Assembly (NCBI RefSeq): GCF_002079055.1
Contig: NC_047490.1
Location: 558,001 to 622,000 of the forward strand
Reading direction: 5' to 3'
Source: Saccharomyces paradoxus
Taxonomy: Eukaryota; Ascomycota; Saccharomycetes; Saccharomycetales; Saccharomycetaceae
DNA length: 64,000 nt
Below are positions 54,759 through 64,000 of the stretch, piece after piece. Every line of letters starts with the position of its first letter. Within the stretch, counting starts at the first letter, position 1. The notes below the pieces were generated by a model. It saw nothing but the letters and a program-made list of their open reading frames with translations, ran no database searches and was not told where the DNA came from. The position numbers were made by a program, and so were the translations under genes.

Positions 54759-55691
54759 TTACACACTTAATCTCGAATAATAATCAGGATCTGTTCTAAC
54801 CACAACTCCGTGGACAGCGTGCAAAGTTTGGGCTCTTGATAATGGCCCCCCATCGGCACTATCATGTACATTCAAATCGTCTGCAAAGCTCGAAGCATCA
54901 TCAAGGATTGAACAATTATCCAGGTTATAGTTAGCAACATTTTGGTCCTCCTTGCCAATATCTTGTTCGATTTTTTCATCCTGTTCTTCCTTTTGAGTTT
55001 GGCTGCTTTCTTCGTCAAAAATATTGCCCTTAGCAAGGAATCTAAACCTACACCACCATATGAAGTGAGACACAAAAATCCCTAATTCCATTCCGGCAAC
55101 TATGGAGTATAATATGATACCCATGATATCCATATTACCTAGGATAACACTGATAATGGATAACCAAGCTCCCAATGAATCGATGAACAGGAAAGCAAAG
55201 TTGATACCGATAACACGACCCTTTCTTTTGGCTAATTCGAAGTAGGGTGGGAGCAAACCAACAGCTAACAAGACAGATGCAGAAATACCAAAAATTAGAT
55301 CGGGCCACTTGACACCTTTCTCGTAAAGGGGTCTCAGCCATAATATAAAGCCAACTTCCATACCAACATCAGCCGCAATAATAACACCTATAATCAACAA
55401 AATTTTCGATCTTGCCATACTTATTGGTGGATAATAGCACGATTGGACAAAACTTATAGAACAAAAGAACATAAAAAGATGTGGTTGAACTTGTAAAATG
55501 ACATTACCTTTACTAACACAGAAATATATGGCAAATGGGATCCCGGAAACTACCCAAAGAAACATCATCAATGGTGGTAGCCCAGTACAGTCTTTTTTTT
55601 TCCAATTATAGATGATTTGTGGAATTAGCTGAACACACCAGCAAACTGTTGCTATAGTGGCCAAAGCAGTAGCAGCCTTCTCAGAGATCAT
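54759..55691 (-). CDS. PQ-loop family membrane protein, YDR090C orthologue
   Basis: The 310-residue product matches S. cerevisiae YDR090C (310 aa; also called ILT1 from an ionic-liquid tolerance phenotype), function unsettled. The first PQ-loop is clear: CWCVQLIPQIIYNWKKKDCTGL with Pro24-Gln25. The second repeat starts near residue 147 (LPPYFELAKRKGRVIGINFAFLFID), where the PQ pair is replaced by Pro-Pro. Seven hydrophobic segments are consistent with the PQ-loop fold of vacuolar/lysosomal cationic amino acid exporters. The C-terminal third is acidic and cytosolic. A Reb1-type site lies upstream (55892-55898). Confidence 0.92.
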   Translation of the reverse strand: MISEKAATALATIATVCWCVQLIPQIIYNWKKKDCTGLPPLMMFLWVVSGIPFAIYFCVSKGNVILQVQPHLFMFFCSISFVQSCYYPPISMARSKILLIIGVIIAADVGMEVGFILWLRPLYEKGVKWPDLIFGISASVLLAVGLLPPYFELAKRKGRVIGINFAFLFIDSLGAWLSIISVILGNMDIMGIILYSIVAGMELGIFVSHFIWWCRFRFLAKGNIFDEESSQTQKEEQDEKIEQDIGKEDQNVANYNLDNCSILDDASSFADDLNVHDSADGGPLSRAQTLHAVHGVVVRTDPDYYSRLSV

Positions 55692-56396
55692 GAGTACCTC
55701 CTTTTAAATATATGATATGCTGTGGTACTCCTCGGTATATATTTCGACGGTTAATTCGGAATAGAGACCAGTCGAAAGAAGAAGGCACGCAAGGGAAGCA
55801 TTCTTTTATATAAGTTCTTGTACGAGAGATGTGATAAAGAGGTAATCTATTTAGTCATCGAAAAATACTATCAAGAAACGGCGTTTTCCTATTACCCGAA
55901 TCACCTTATCTGGCGCTCACACCGCACAAATAGTTGGGTGATATTTTAGACGGACTTTAATGTTATGGTGAGATAGATAATCCATTGATCCTTAGTAGCA
56001 AATTCCTTATCATGACAACTCGTTTATAAAGTGGTTCGATTAAAAAAAGATGCGGACAAAATAACGATTAATTAAAATACAGTAGGTATATAAAATAAAT
56101 AGAGAATAAATAGAGTGTAGTTGTTTTACAAAAAAATGAAATAAATTGGAGCACGGATCACCGAAGAAGGAGGTTGTTTACTATCAGACTATGATGTAAT
56201 GGAGGTGGGGAGTTAGAAAAGTCGAATCACTAGATGTATATCTGGGAATAAACACCCATTGCTTGGGAAGAAACTCAATGTAATATAATACTCATTTGTT
56301 TTGCAAAAACATTATAACATCTTAATTATTTCTCCACATTTCTAAAGCCCAAAAAAAAAAACAATCGTCCTCTTGGTTCTCCAAATCCCAATATGC
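55692..56396 (-). promoter_or_regulatory. RLI1-YDR090C spacer with Reb1 site
   Basis: A 705 bp tandem spacer on the minus strand. TTACCCG at 55892-55898 is an exact Reb1 core about 200 bp before YDR090C. An A/T-rich block with the repeated word ATAAATAGAG (56095-56115) lies in the middle, and a 12-A run at 56350-56361 lies just past the RLI1 stop. No RNA gene or mobile element recognised. Confidence 0.5.
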
Positions 56397-58223
56397 TTAA
56401 ATACCGGTGTTATCCAAGAAAAAGTAGTTCCCCGATGATTTTTGTTCTTTATCCATTTGGGAATCTAACTTGTTAATTCTTGGTCTGAAAGAGTTTGGAT
56501 CCCTTCTGAAAGTGACATTCAAATTCTTCAAAAATCTGTTACAACCAGTTAACAAAGATTCAGGGGCTCTTGCATGAGCATTCTTGGAAGGGATACCTTC
56601 AAAGACAATGACCTTGTCAGCAAGATAAGTAGCCATAATGAAATCGTGCTCGACAATAAACGCAGTTTTCTTATTATGCAAGATGAATCTTCTGATAACT
56701 TTGGAACAAATAATACGTTGTTCGGAATCTAAGTAAGCAGATGGCTCATCAATCAAGTATATGTCTGCTGGGATACCTAATGCCAAGACGATGGCAACTC
56801 TTTGTAATTCACCACCGGACAAATGTTGGACTTCTTGATCAATAATATCGTCAATTCTTAAAGGCTTAACGACATCAGTCTGAAATTGTGGATTTAGAAA
56901 TTGACCTCTAATTTTTTTGAAAAACAATTGTCTAACGGTACCTGGGAACTTTGGTGCAATTTTTTGTGGTTTCATGGAGACATTCAGCTTAGGAATATCT
57001 TGTCCTTCATCTGGCTTCAAAGCACCAGCTAGCAATTTGATCAAAGTGGTCTTACCGGTACCGTTTTCACCCATCATAACAAGGATTTCAGAATCGGAGA
57101 ATTCACCTTCTTCTACATTCAATACGAAATCACCTTGGGTTTTTCTCAAACTTGGATAAGTGAAGGCACGACTAGCAGAGTCATTTTGTAAGTCTTCGGT
57201 GGCATCGGCTATTCTAAATTGTAAAGCTTCAGTTCTGAATCTTAGATTTTCAGCGGGAATATGACCATCCAAGAATATGTTGATACCTTCTCTGACAGAA
57301 GCTGGTAATGTAACAACACCGTAAACAGATGGAACACCATATATAATACAAACGAAATCAGAAAGATAATCCAAAACTGACAAATCGTGCTCAACACAAA
57401 TAACGTATTTGGTTGGGGCCAACAGAGACCTGATAATTTGGGCAGCATTCAAACGTTGTTTAACATCCAAATAAGATGAAGGTTCATCGAACATATAAAC
57501 ATCAGCCTCTTGAACACATGACATACCAATGGCAAATCTTTGCAATTCACCACCTGATAACTTTTCGATATCTCTCTTTAAAACATGCTCCAATTGTAAA
57601 ATTTTGATGTAACGTTTTACATCTTCGGGAGTCTTTTCCATTCTCAGTTTCAAAAGCTCACCAACTTTTTGAACTGGGCCCTTAATAGCACGGGGAATGT
57701 TATCAACGTATTGAGGTTTAATGATAGCCTTGATATCATCTTCCAGCATCTTGGTGAAATAGTTTTGTAATTCAGAACCACGGAAGTATCTGATAATTTC
57801 CTGCCATTCAGGAGGATCATCAAAACGACCTAAATTAGGTTTTTGTTTACCAGCTAAGATTTTCAAGGCGGTAGATTTACCGATACCGTTGGTACCGACC
57901 AAACCAAGGACTTGACCCGGTCTTGGAGTTGGCAATCTGTGCAACTTGAAACTATTGGCAGAGTAACGGTGAGTGACATGGGCTTCTAAATTAGTTGGCA
58001 AATTAATAATTTGAATAGCATCAAATGGACATTTCTTAACACAAATACCACAACCGATACACAAGATTTCGGAGATGAATGCAATCTTTGAAGTTGGAGT
58101 GACTTCGATACATAATTTACCAGTTTTCACAACAGGACATGAACGTTTACACTCTTGACGACACTTCTTTGGTTTACATTTATCAGCGCTAACAATAGCG
58201 ATACGACTGTTTTTATCACTCAT
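56397..58223 (-). CDS. RLI1: Ribosome recycling ATPase Rli1 (ABCE1)
   Basis: The 608-residue product equals S. cerevisiae Rli1, the essential Fe-S ABC protein that splits 80S ribosomes after termination and acts in initiation and 40S export. Two [4Fe-4S] clusters are coordinated by Cys16, 21, 25, 29, 38, 55, 58, 61 and 65. NBD1: Walker [10 protein letters not shown] with Lys116, signature LSGGELQR, Walker [14 protein letters not shown]2: GENGTGKTT near 385-393, [18 protein letters not shown]. The hinge motifs are complete. Codon use is biased to preferred codons. An RRPE motif upstream fits ribosome-linked regulation. Confidence 0.99.
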   Translation of the reverse strand: MSDKNSRIAIVSADKCKPKKCRQECKRSCPVVKTGKLCIEVTPTSKIAFISEILCIGCGICVKKCPFDAIQIINLPTNLEAHVTHRYSANSFKLHRLPTPRPGQVLGLVGTNGIGKSTALKILAGKQKPNLGRFDDPPEWQEIIRYFRGSELQNYFTKMLEDDIKAIIKPQYVDNIPRAIKGPVQKVGELLKLRMEKTPEDVKRYIKILQLEHVLKRDIEKLSGGELQRFAIGMSCVQEADVYMFDEPSSYLDVKQRLNAAQIIRSLLAPTKYVICVEHDLSVLDYLSDFVCIIYGVPSVYGVVTLPASVREGINIFLDGHIPAENLRFRTEALQFRIADATEDLQNDSASRAFTYPSLRKTQGDFVLNVEEGEFSDSEILVMMGENGTGKTTLIKLLAGALKPDEGQDIPKLNVSMKPQKIAPKFPGTVRQLFFKKIRGQFLNPQFQTDVVKPLRIDDIIDQEVQHLSGGELQRVAIVLALGIPADIYLIDEPSAYLDSEQRIICSKVIRRFILHNKKTAFIVEHDFIMATYLADKVIVFEGIPSKNAHARAPESLLTGCNRFLKNLNVTFRRDPNSFRPRINKLDSQMDKEQKSSGNYFFLDNTGI

Positions 58224-58403
58224 TATGGTCTGTCGTATTTTTTTAAGAACTTTTGCAGAAGGCTAAGTGGAATTCACGCTGGAATAAAACACAATGAAGA
58301 TCTAAGAATACGGAGATAATAAAGGTTAATGGCCAGCTTTACGTACTTTTTTTTTTCACTTTCACTTTACTAGCCAGCGATGCGATTGAGAAAAAAAAAA
58401 ATA

Positions 58404-58416
58404 GAAAAATTTTTCA
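58404..58416 (-). promoter_or_regulatory. RRPE motif upstream of RLI1
   Basis: GAAAAATTTTTCA reads TGAAAAATTTTTC on the minus strand, an exact RRPE about 180 bp before RLI1. The nearby GCGATTGAG (58382-58390) differs from PAC by one inserted T. Confidence 0.65.
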
Positions 58417-59555
58417 GTTGAAAACTACCCGGCTACATGTTCAGGTTGAAGCGCATTGAGTAACAGCAAGATGTAGGTTTTCCCCACCCATTGTAATCGG
58501 TTATAAATAAGTAACTCAAGCAGCATATATACTATGTTCAGTATCTACTATACATGAACGGCAGAAAGCTTATTGCCGGAATATTCCTTATCCTCCGCGG
58601 TGTTTTAAACGATGTGCTTTTCCACTTACGCTCTTTTATATTGTACTGAATCTTGATCATTATCAACGACGAAACTGGTACCTCGGCGGCTAATTTGATT
58701 CTGTTTTAGTTGATATTGCCATAACTGAAACGAAAATATCTTGTATGATATTAAGCATTGGAAAATTCGTTCTTTCGACTTTAATTTACAGTGGGCTATG
58801 GTTTTCTATTTAGACATTTCTTCCGACATGGGTGAAATGTGACAAGGAAATATTTCTATGGAAATATTGAGAAAAAAATGAAATAGAAAAATGGGAAATC
58901 AACCTTTATTCATCGGCATTCGGACAACGTTATGGAAAGAACTCTAAGCTCTAGCTAAATATTTTCCTTACCCATACACACACCGCACCCCCACTATACA
59001 TATAAAATCTCTACATAGCAGTTTCTCACTTTTGGTAAGGCACTCTTCTACAGAACGAAGTTTGGTTGGACCAAGATATTTAAGTGCCTCGTTTGTATAG
59101 TGTCAGGAAAAAAAGGCGAATTTAAATCAAATAGAAAAAAGCTTTTTTGACGTCGGGGAAAGCATATACAACATTGGTACTTGTTCAGAAACCGTCGTTG
59201 ATATAAATCAGGAGTATTGTGTTTGACAAAAGAAATTTATAAATCGATAGATGGGAAAGACAAAAATAGCGATTAATAACAACACCCTTTTTTTCAAAGA
59301 AACTTTTCCCATAGTTTGTCAAGCTTTTGATGCGTAATTTGAGCAAAGACCGTTGCAAATCTTTCAAGTAGCTAGAAGTATTATTAATAAATATTATTTG
59401 AAACCCCCAAGAAATAACTTTCCCTACAAAGACGTAATAATCTGCTTTTCCTTTCCTTTTTCCATATGTTAGCAAGTATATAAGGCGTCTAACATGACCT
59501 TGTTTTCCTTTATGTCAAATGAAAGATTATTCAATAGTTATATCCATCTATATTG

Positions 59556-59562
59556 TTACCCG
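59556..59562 (+). promoter_or_regulatory. Reb1-type site upstream of UBC13
   Basis: TTACCCG at 59556-59562 in GTTACCCGAAAT is an exact Reb1 core, about 160 bp before the UBC13 ATG, a usual distance for a nucleosome-free-region factor. Confidence 0.65.
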
Positions 59563-59720
59563 AAATTACGATGTTTTTAAAACAAAGGATAAGCGATTTA
59601 GATGAAGGATGGCGCGCCACCACGAACCAGAACATCTCTCTATAAACGATATACTTCACATTTTCCTGCTCTTTTTCAAATTAGCAAGTTAGTTCAGATC
59701 AAATTATAACATATTTAGAA

Positions 59721-60448
59721 ATGGCATCATTACCTAAGAGAATTATTAAGGTATGTTTAGACAAGGGCAGCGAATGATATACAATATCAGGCGTGATCTT
59801 TTCGTCTCAGGCGTCCTATCGTACACCGTTTTATTCTTGATAAAGGCTGAAATTAATATACTAACTCGAAAACATCCAAATAAGAAGGCCTTTTTTGTCC
59901 AGTTTGTAGCGACGTTCTGCCTTCCCTTTATGTATATCCGCAACAGTTACATATGAGGGGATCTAACAGAACAGGCTACTTGGTCAGTAAACGCAAGGTA
60001 CTTCTTAACTTTCTTTTAGGAGACTGAGAAATTAGTAAGTGATCCAGTACCTGGTATCACAGCAGAACCACATGATGACAACTTACGCTACTTCCAGGTA
60101 ACAATCGAAGGCCCAGAACAGTCGCCATATGAAGACGGTGTTTTCGAATTGGAATTGTACCTACCTGACGACTATCCAATGGAAGCACCAAAAGTACGTT
60201 TTTTAACTAAGATATATCATCCCAATATTGATAGATTGGGCCGCATATGTCTTGATGTGCTTAAAACTAACTGGTCCCCCGCTTTACAGATTAGAACTGT
60301 GCTACTCTCCATTCAAGCTCTGTTGGCTAGCCCCAATCCTAATGATCCGTTAGCTAATGACGTTGCTGAAGATTGGATTAAGAATGAGGAAGGTGCCAAA
60401 GCCAAAGCTCGCGAATGGACTAAGTTGTATGCCAAGAAGAAACCATAG
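59721..60448 (+). CDS. UBC13: Ubiquitin-conjugating enzyme Ubc13, two exons
   Basis: Exon 1 is 59721-59750 ([10 protein letters not shown]) and exon 2 is 60020-60448 ([10 protein letters not shown] onward), giving 152 residues; I recall 153 in S. cerevisiae with a final Glu, so the tail is one residue shorter (ends KKKP). Ubc13 pairs with Mms2 to build Lys63-linked ubiquitin chains on PCNA with Rad5 for error-free damage tolerance. The E2 core is complete: HPN at 77-79 and catalytic Cys87 in GRICLDVLK. The short first exon was found from the ATG directly before the GTATGT donor, and splicing restores the frame. Confidence 0.98.
59751..60019 (+). other. Spliceosomal intron of UBC13
   Basis: The 269 nt intron has donor GTATGT at 59751-59756, branch site TACTAAC at 59859-59865 and acceptor TTTTAG ending at 60019. 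The distance from branch site to acceptor is about 155 nt, unusually long for yeast, and earlier AG dinucleotides are bypassed. Confidence 0.94.
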
Positions 60449-61127
60449 TGACCCTTTCTGTATAAGTTTTTCTCAACTGAGTATATAAATATATATCATT
60501 CCTATGCTGCTGCACAAAAAAATCACGATAAATGTATAAATCACAAATGTCATCTAAAGGGGCACATTCCTTAAAAATGTAGCATCGCTAAAATTATTGT
60601 CTCTACGTTTAGTTTTACGCCAGATTTCAACTAAACGCGTTTTAGTTTCCTTTTTTCTGCCCTTTTCGTATTTTTTTTTTTTTTCGCACCAAATTTTTCA
60701 ACCGTTCCATGGAAGCCGGGATCGATCGTCCTACACCGTGATGTAAGCACTAGTCCGCTCGAGGGTCCACGTTTAATTCCGGATCATAAAGTTGACAATG
60801 TATTTCTTGTTATTATCGCTTTTGTTGATCTTACCTTATTTTGAGTAGAAACAGACAATCATAGACAAACCTGATTCGTCGCTTATTCGGTGGTTTACCT
60901 CTAGTGTTTTTTTTACTTTCGCTGCTTCTTTCTGCTGTAACAGAGTCCCAAGTGAAACAGATTAATCAAAAAAGAGTGGATTAAACGCAAGAGCGTTTGG
61001 GAGTTTGAAAAACCGTTAGTTTCTGTTTCTATTTGCGTTTACATCCTTCGTACTTTGTTCTTTTCTTCTCAATCCTTTTTAATAAACAAAGTTTCAAAAA
61101 GAACCATAGCATAAACTCAACACATAT
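60449..61127 (+). promoter_or_regulatory. UBC13-DNF2 spacer, DNF2 promoter with MCB core
   Basis: A 679 bp tandem spacer. AACTAAACGCGTTTTAGTT at 60629-60647 is nearly palindromic and contains the MCB core ACGCGT (60635-60640). A 13-T run follows near 60672-60684. The long C/T-rich leader region (60895-61080) is typical for yeast promoters. MBF control of DNF2 is not something I know of, so the motif is only a candidate. Confidence 0.4.
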
Positions 61128-64000
61128 ATGACGGATCCCTCCAAACCCACTTCTCCCTTCGTGGATGATACTGAACATGGGCCAGGGTCAGCATCTAATG
61201 GTTTGTCGTCCATGTCGCCATTTGACGATAGTTTTCAATTTGAAAATCCTAGTAGTGCGCATGGAAATATTGAAGTAGCAAAAACCGGCGGTTCTGTTTT
61301 AAAACGGCAATCTAAGCCAATGAAAGATATTAGCACACCCGATCTCTCAAAAGTTACTTTTGATGGAATCGATGATTATAGTAACGATAATGATATTGAT
61401 GACGATGATGAATTCAATGGTAAAAAAGCCGAGATACATGAGCACGAAAATGAGGTTGATGACGAACTTCATTCGTTTCAGGCAACACCGATGCCCAATA
61501 CTGGAGGTTTTGAGGATGTTGAGTTGGATAACAATGAAGTTAGCAACGATTCGCAGGCAGATCACAAATTGAAAAGGGTACGTTTTGGTACAAGAAGAAA
61601 TAAGTCGGGTAGGATAGATATGAGTAGGTCAAAAACTTTGAAATGGGCCAAAAAGAACTTCCATAATGCCATTGACGAATTCAGTACTAAAGAAGATAGT
61701 CTTGAAAATTCAGCCTTGCAAAATAGGTCTGATGAATTGAGAACAGTTTACTATAACTTACCTTTGCCAGAGGAAAAGCTCGACGAAGATGGTTTACCAT
61801 CGGTAGTTTACCCGCGTAATAAAATTAGAACCACGAAATATACCCCATTAACATTTTTTCCCAAGAACATTCTTTTCCAATTTCACAATTTCGCCAATAT
61901 TTATTTTTTAATACTGTTGATCCTAGGTGCTTTTCAGATATTTGGTGTTACAAATCCAGGTTTTGCATCTGTTCCCCTAATTGTTATTGTCATTATCACT
62001 GCTATTAAGGATGGTATCGAAGATTCTAGAAGAACTGTATTGGACTTAGAGGTTAATAATACAAGAACACATATCTTAGCCGGCGTAAAGAATGAAAACG
62101 TTGCTGTTGATAACGTTTCCTTATGGAGGCGTTTCAAGAAAGCAAATACTAGGGCGTTGATAAAGATTTTTGAGTATTTTTCAGAAAACCTGACTGCTGC
62201 TGGCAGAGAGAAGAAACTACAGAAAAAAAGGGAAGAACTACGTAGGAAGAGGAACTCGAGGAGTTCTGGGCCGCGTGGATCTTTGGATTCCATTGGTAGT
62301 TATAGAATGTCTGCTGACTTTGGCCGTCCCTCTTTGGATTACGAAAATTTAAATCAAACAATTTCGCAGGCTAACAATAGATATAACGATGGAGAAAATT
62401 TAATTGATAGAACGTTGCAACCAAACCCTGAATGGAGATTTGCCAAAGATTACTGGAAAAATGTTAAAGTTGGAGATATTGTTCGTGTTCACAATAACGA
62501 TGAAATTCCTGCTGATTTGATCTTATTATCGACATCGGATGTCGATGGCGCCTGTTATGTAGAAACCAAAAATTTGGATGGTGAAACAAATTTAAAGGTC
62601 CGTCAATCATTGAAATGTACCAAGATTATTAAGAGTTCGAGGGATGTTGCTAGAACGAAGTTTTGGGTGGAAAGCGAGGGCCCGCATGCCAACTTATACT
62701 CTTATCAAGGTAATTTCAAATGGCAGGATACTGAAAATGGGAACATCAGAAATGAACCTGTCAATATTAATAATTTACTATTGAGAGGTTGTACTTTGAG
62801 AAATACTAAGTGGGCTATGGGTATGGTTATCTTTACTGGTGACGATACCAAGATTATGATAAACGCTGGTGTCACTCCAACCAAAAAATCCAGAATCTCA
62901 AGAGAATTGAATTTTTCTGTGATTTTAAATTTTGTACTTTTGTTTGTCCTATGTTTAGCTGCTGGTATTGTTAACGGTGTTTATTATAAACAGAAACCTC
63001 GATCGAGAGATTTTTTTGAATTTGGTACCGTTGCAGGCTCTGCCTCTACAAATGGTTTTGTTTCTTTCTGGGTTGCAGTTATTCTTTACCAGTCATTGGT
63101 TCCGATCTCCTTATACATCTCCGTGGAAATTATTAAGACAGCACAAGCTATCTTCATTTATACCGATGTCCTGTTGTATAATGCTAAGTTAGACTATCCA
63201 TGCACACCAAAATCGTGGAACATCTCCGATGATTTAGGCCAAATTGAATATATTTTCTCAGATAAAACAGGCACGTTGACGCAAAATGTTATGGAATTCA
63301 AAAAATGTACAATTAACGGTGTGTCTTATGGGCGTGCCTATACGGAGGCGCTAGCAGGCCTCAGGAAAAGACAGGGTATTGATGTCGAATCGGAAGGCCG
63401 TCGCGAAAAGGAAGAGATAGCAAAAGATAGGGAAACAATGATTGACGAGTTAAGATCAATGAGTGATAATACGCAATTTTGCCCGGATGACTTAACTTTT
63501 GTATCTAAGGAAATTGTGGGAGATTTAAAAGGATCCAGCGGTGATCATCAACAAAAGTGTTGTGAACACTTTTTACTGGCGCTGGCGTTATGCCATTCTG
63601 TCCTTGTGGAGCCAAATAAGGACGATCCTAAGAAATTGGACATCAAGGCACAATCACCTGATGAATCTGCCTTGGTTTCCACTGCCAGACAATTAGGATA
63701 CAGTTTCATTGGTAATTCAAAAAATGGACTGATAGTAGAGATTCAAGGTGTTCAAAAGGAGTTTCAAGTTTTGAACGTACTTGAATTCAATTCGTCGAGA
63801 AAAAGAATGAGCTGTATTATCAAGATCCCAGGTCCTACACCGAACGATGAACCTAAAGCATTGTTGATATGTAAAGGTGCGGATTCTGTTATTTATTCAA
63901 GACTAGATCGCACTCAAAACGACGCTACTTTATTGGAAAAGACGGCCCTTCATTTGGAAGAATACGCCACAGAAGGTTTAAGAACATTATGTTTGGCACA
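61128..64000 (+). CDS. DNF2: Aminophospholipid flippase Dnf2 (P4-ATPase), 5' part
   Basis: The frame starts at ATG 61128 (MTDPSKPTSPFVDD) and runs off the window after about 957 of roughly 1612 codons. Dnf2 is a plasma membrane P4-ATPase that, with Lem3, moves phosphatidylcholine and phosphatidylethanolamine to the cytosolic leaflet. The long charged N-terminus (1-240) precedes the first membrane hairpin (about 245-300: NILFQFHNFANIYFLILLILGAFQIF..). The actuator domain has DVDGACYVETKNLDGETNLK with the P4-type DGET. The phosphorylation motif DKTGT starts at Asp712, as in S. cerevisiae. The nucleotide-binding domain is cut by the window edge. The choice of DNF2 over DNF1 rests on recalled N-terminal sequence and neighbours. 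Confidence 0.96.
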   Translation, partial: MTDPSKPTSPFVDDTEHGPGSASNGLSSMSPFDDSFQFENPSSAHGNIEVAKTGGSVLKRQSKPMKDISTPDLSKVTFDGIDDYSNDNDIDDDDEFNGKKAEIHEHENEVDDELHSFQATPMPNTGGFEDVELDNNEVSNDSQADHKLKRVRFGTRRNKSGRIDMSRSKTLKWAKKNFHNAIDEFSTKEDSLENSALQNRSDELRTVYYNLPLPEEKLDEDGLPSVVYPRNKIRTTKYTPLTFFPKNILFQFHNFANIYFLILLILGAFQIFGVTNPGFASVPLIVIVIITAIKDGIEDSRRTVLDLEVNNTRTHILAGVKNENVAVDNVSLWRRFKKANTRALIKIFEYFSENLTAAGREKKLQKKREELRRKRNSRSSGPRGSLDSIGSYRMSADFGRPSLDYENLNQTISQANNRYNDGENLIDRTLQPNPEWRFAKDYWKNVKVGDIVRVHNNDEIPADLILLSTSDVDGACYVETKNLDGETNLKVRQSLKCTKIIKSSRDVARTKFWVESEGPHANLYSYQGNFKWQDTENGNIRNEPVNINNLLLRGCTLRNTKWAMGMVIFTGDDTKIMINAGVTPTKKSRISRELNFSVILNFVLLFVLCLAAGIVNGVYYKQKPRSRDFFEFGTVAGSASTNGFVSFWVAVILYQSLVPISLYISVEIIKTAQAIFIYTDVLLYNAKLDYPCTPKSWNISDDLGQIEYIFSDKTGTLTQNVMEFKKCTINGVSYGRAYTEALAGLRKRQGIDVESEGRREKEEIAKDRETMIDELRSMSDNTQFCPDDLTFVSKEIVGDLKGSSGDHQQKCCEHFLLALALCHSVLVEPNKDDPKKLDIKAQSPDESALVSTARQLGYSFIGNSKNGLIVEIQGVQKEFQVLNVLEFNSSRKRMSCIIKIPGPTPNDEPKALLICKGADSVIYSRLDRTQNDATLLEKTALHLEEYATEGLRTLCLA

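Larger units (their letters stand above)
58224..59720. other. Long divergent RLI1-UBC13 spacer
   Basis: A 1.5 kb region between two start codons, far longer than the divergent spacers elsewhere in this window. Besides the RLI1-proximal RRPE and the UBC13-proximal Reb1 site, it has a Rap1-like TTACCCATACACA at 58968-58980 followed by CACCGCACCCCCAC, and a TATAAAA at 59001-59007. The only ATG frames after that TATA box are short (28 codons at 59251-59337). The 96-codon minus-strand frame 59185-59475 lacks an ATG. It may house an unannotated transcript or only extended promoters. Confidence 0.45.

Noticed and set aside
59185-59475. 96-codon minus-strand frame in the RLI1-UBC13 spacer
   Set aside because: Begins on TTG and contains no ATG at all, so it cannot be initiated normally.
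59753-59956. 67-codon plus-strand frame after the first UBC13 exon
   Set aside because: It lies wholly inside the UBC13 intron and contains the branch site; splicing removes it.

Overview
The window is nuclear DNA of a budding yeast of the genus Saccharomyces. Evidence seen in the sequence: compact AT-rich spacers, few introns (two found, both with GTATGT donors and TACTAAC branch sites), a Ty1/Ty2-type solo delta LTR, a tRNA-Arg(ACG), and an unbroken series of proteins I recognise as the S. cerevisiae chromosome IV right-arm block from MAK21 (YDR060W) to DNF2 (YDR093W). Order and strands match the S. cerevisiae order as I remember it. Proteins differ from the remembered S. cerevisiae sequences by substitutions and small indels (Sed1 315 aa against 338, Pdc2 937 against 925, Mak21 1017 against 1025), so this looks like a sister species or a very divergent lineage rather than the reference strain. 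All gene names rest on recall, not on a search.

Layout. 1-9.1 kb: delta LTR, MAK21, the YDR061W ABC ATPase, LCB2, AIM7/GMF1. 9.1-18.4 kb: RPS13 (with intron), RRG1, RTR2, OCA6, DOS2, DOA4, FMP16. 18.4-32 kb: PAA1, IPT1, SNF11, TPS2, PPH3, RAD55, SED1. 32-43 kb: SHU2, PET100, TFB5, VPS41, PDC2, STN1, RRP8. 43-50 kb: TVP23, AFR1, SSS1, RRP1, SLU7, tRNA-Arg. 50-64 kb: VTC5, YDR090C, RLI1, UBC13 (with intron) and the 5' part of DNF2, which runs off the right edge.

Recurring functions: ribosome synthesis and recycling (MAK21, RPS13, RRP8, RRP1, RLI1), with PAC and/or RRPE promoter motifs before MAK21, RRP8, RRP1 and RLI1; sphingolipid synthesis (LCB2 at the first step, IPT1 at the last); DNA repair and telomeres (RAD55, SHU2, UBC13, PPH3, TFB5, STN1); ubiquitin and endosome/vacuole traffic (DOA4, VPS41, TVP23, VTC5, DNF2); mitochondria (RRG1, FMP16, PET100). 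These are neighbours by ancestral order, not operons.

No new multi-gene system was found. The points most worth a second look are short upstream reading frames overlapping the starts of STN1, RAD55 and PPH3, a 1.5 kb divergent spacer between RLI1 and UBC13 with an internal Rap1-like site and TATA box, a 1.8 kb gene-free stretch beside the tRNA, a structured SED1 promoter, the decayed transposase core of PDC2, and the asymmetric ATP sites of the YDR061W product.
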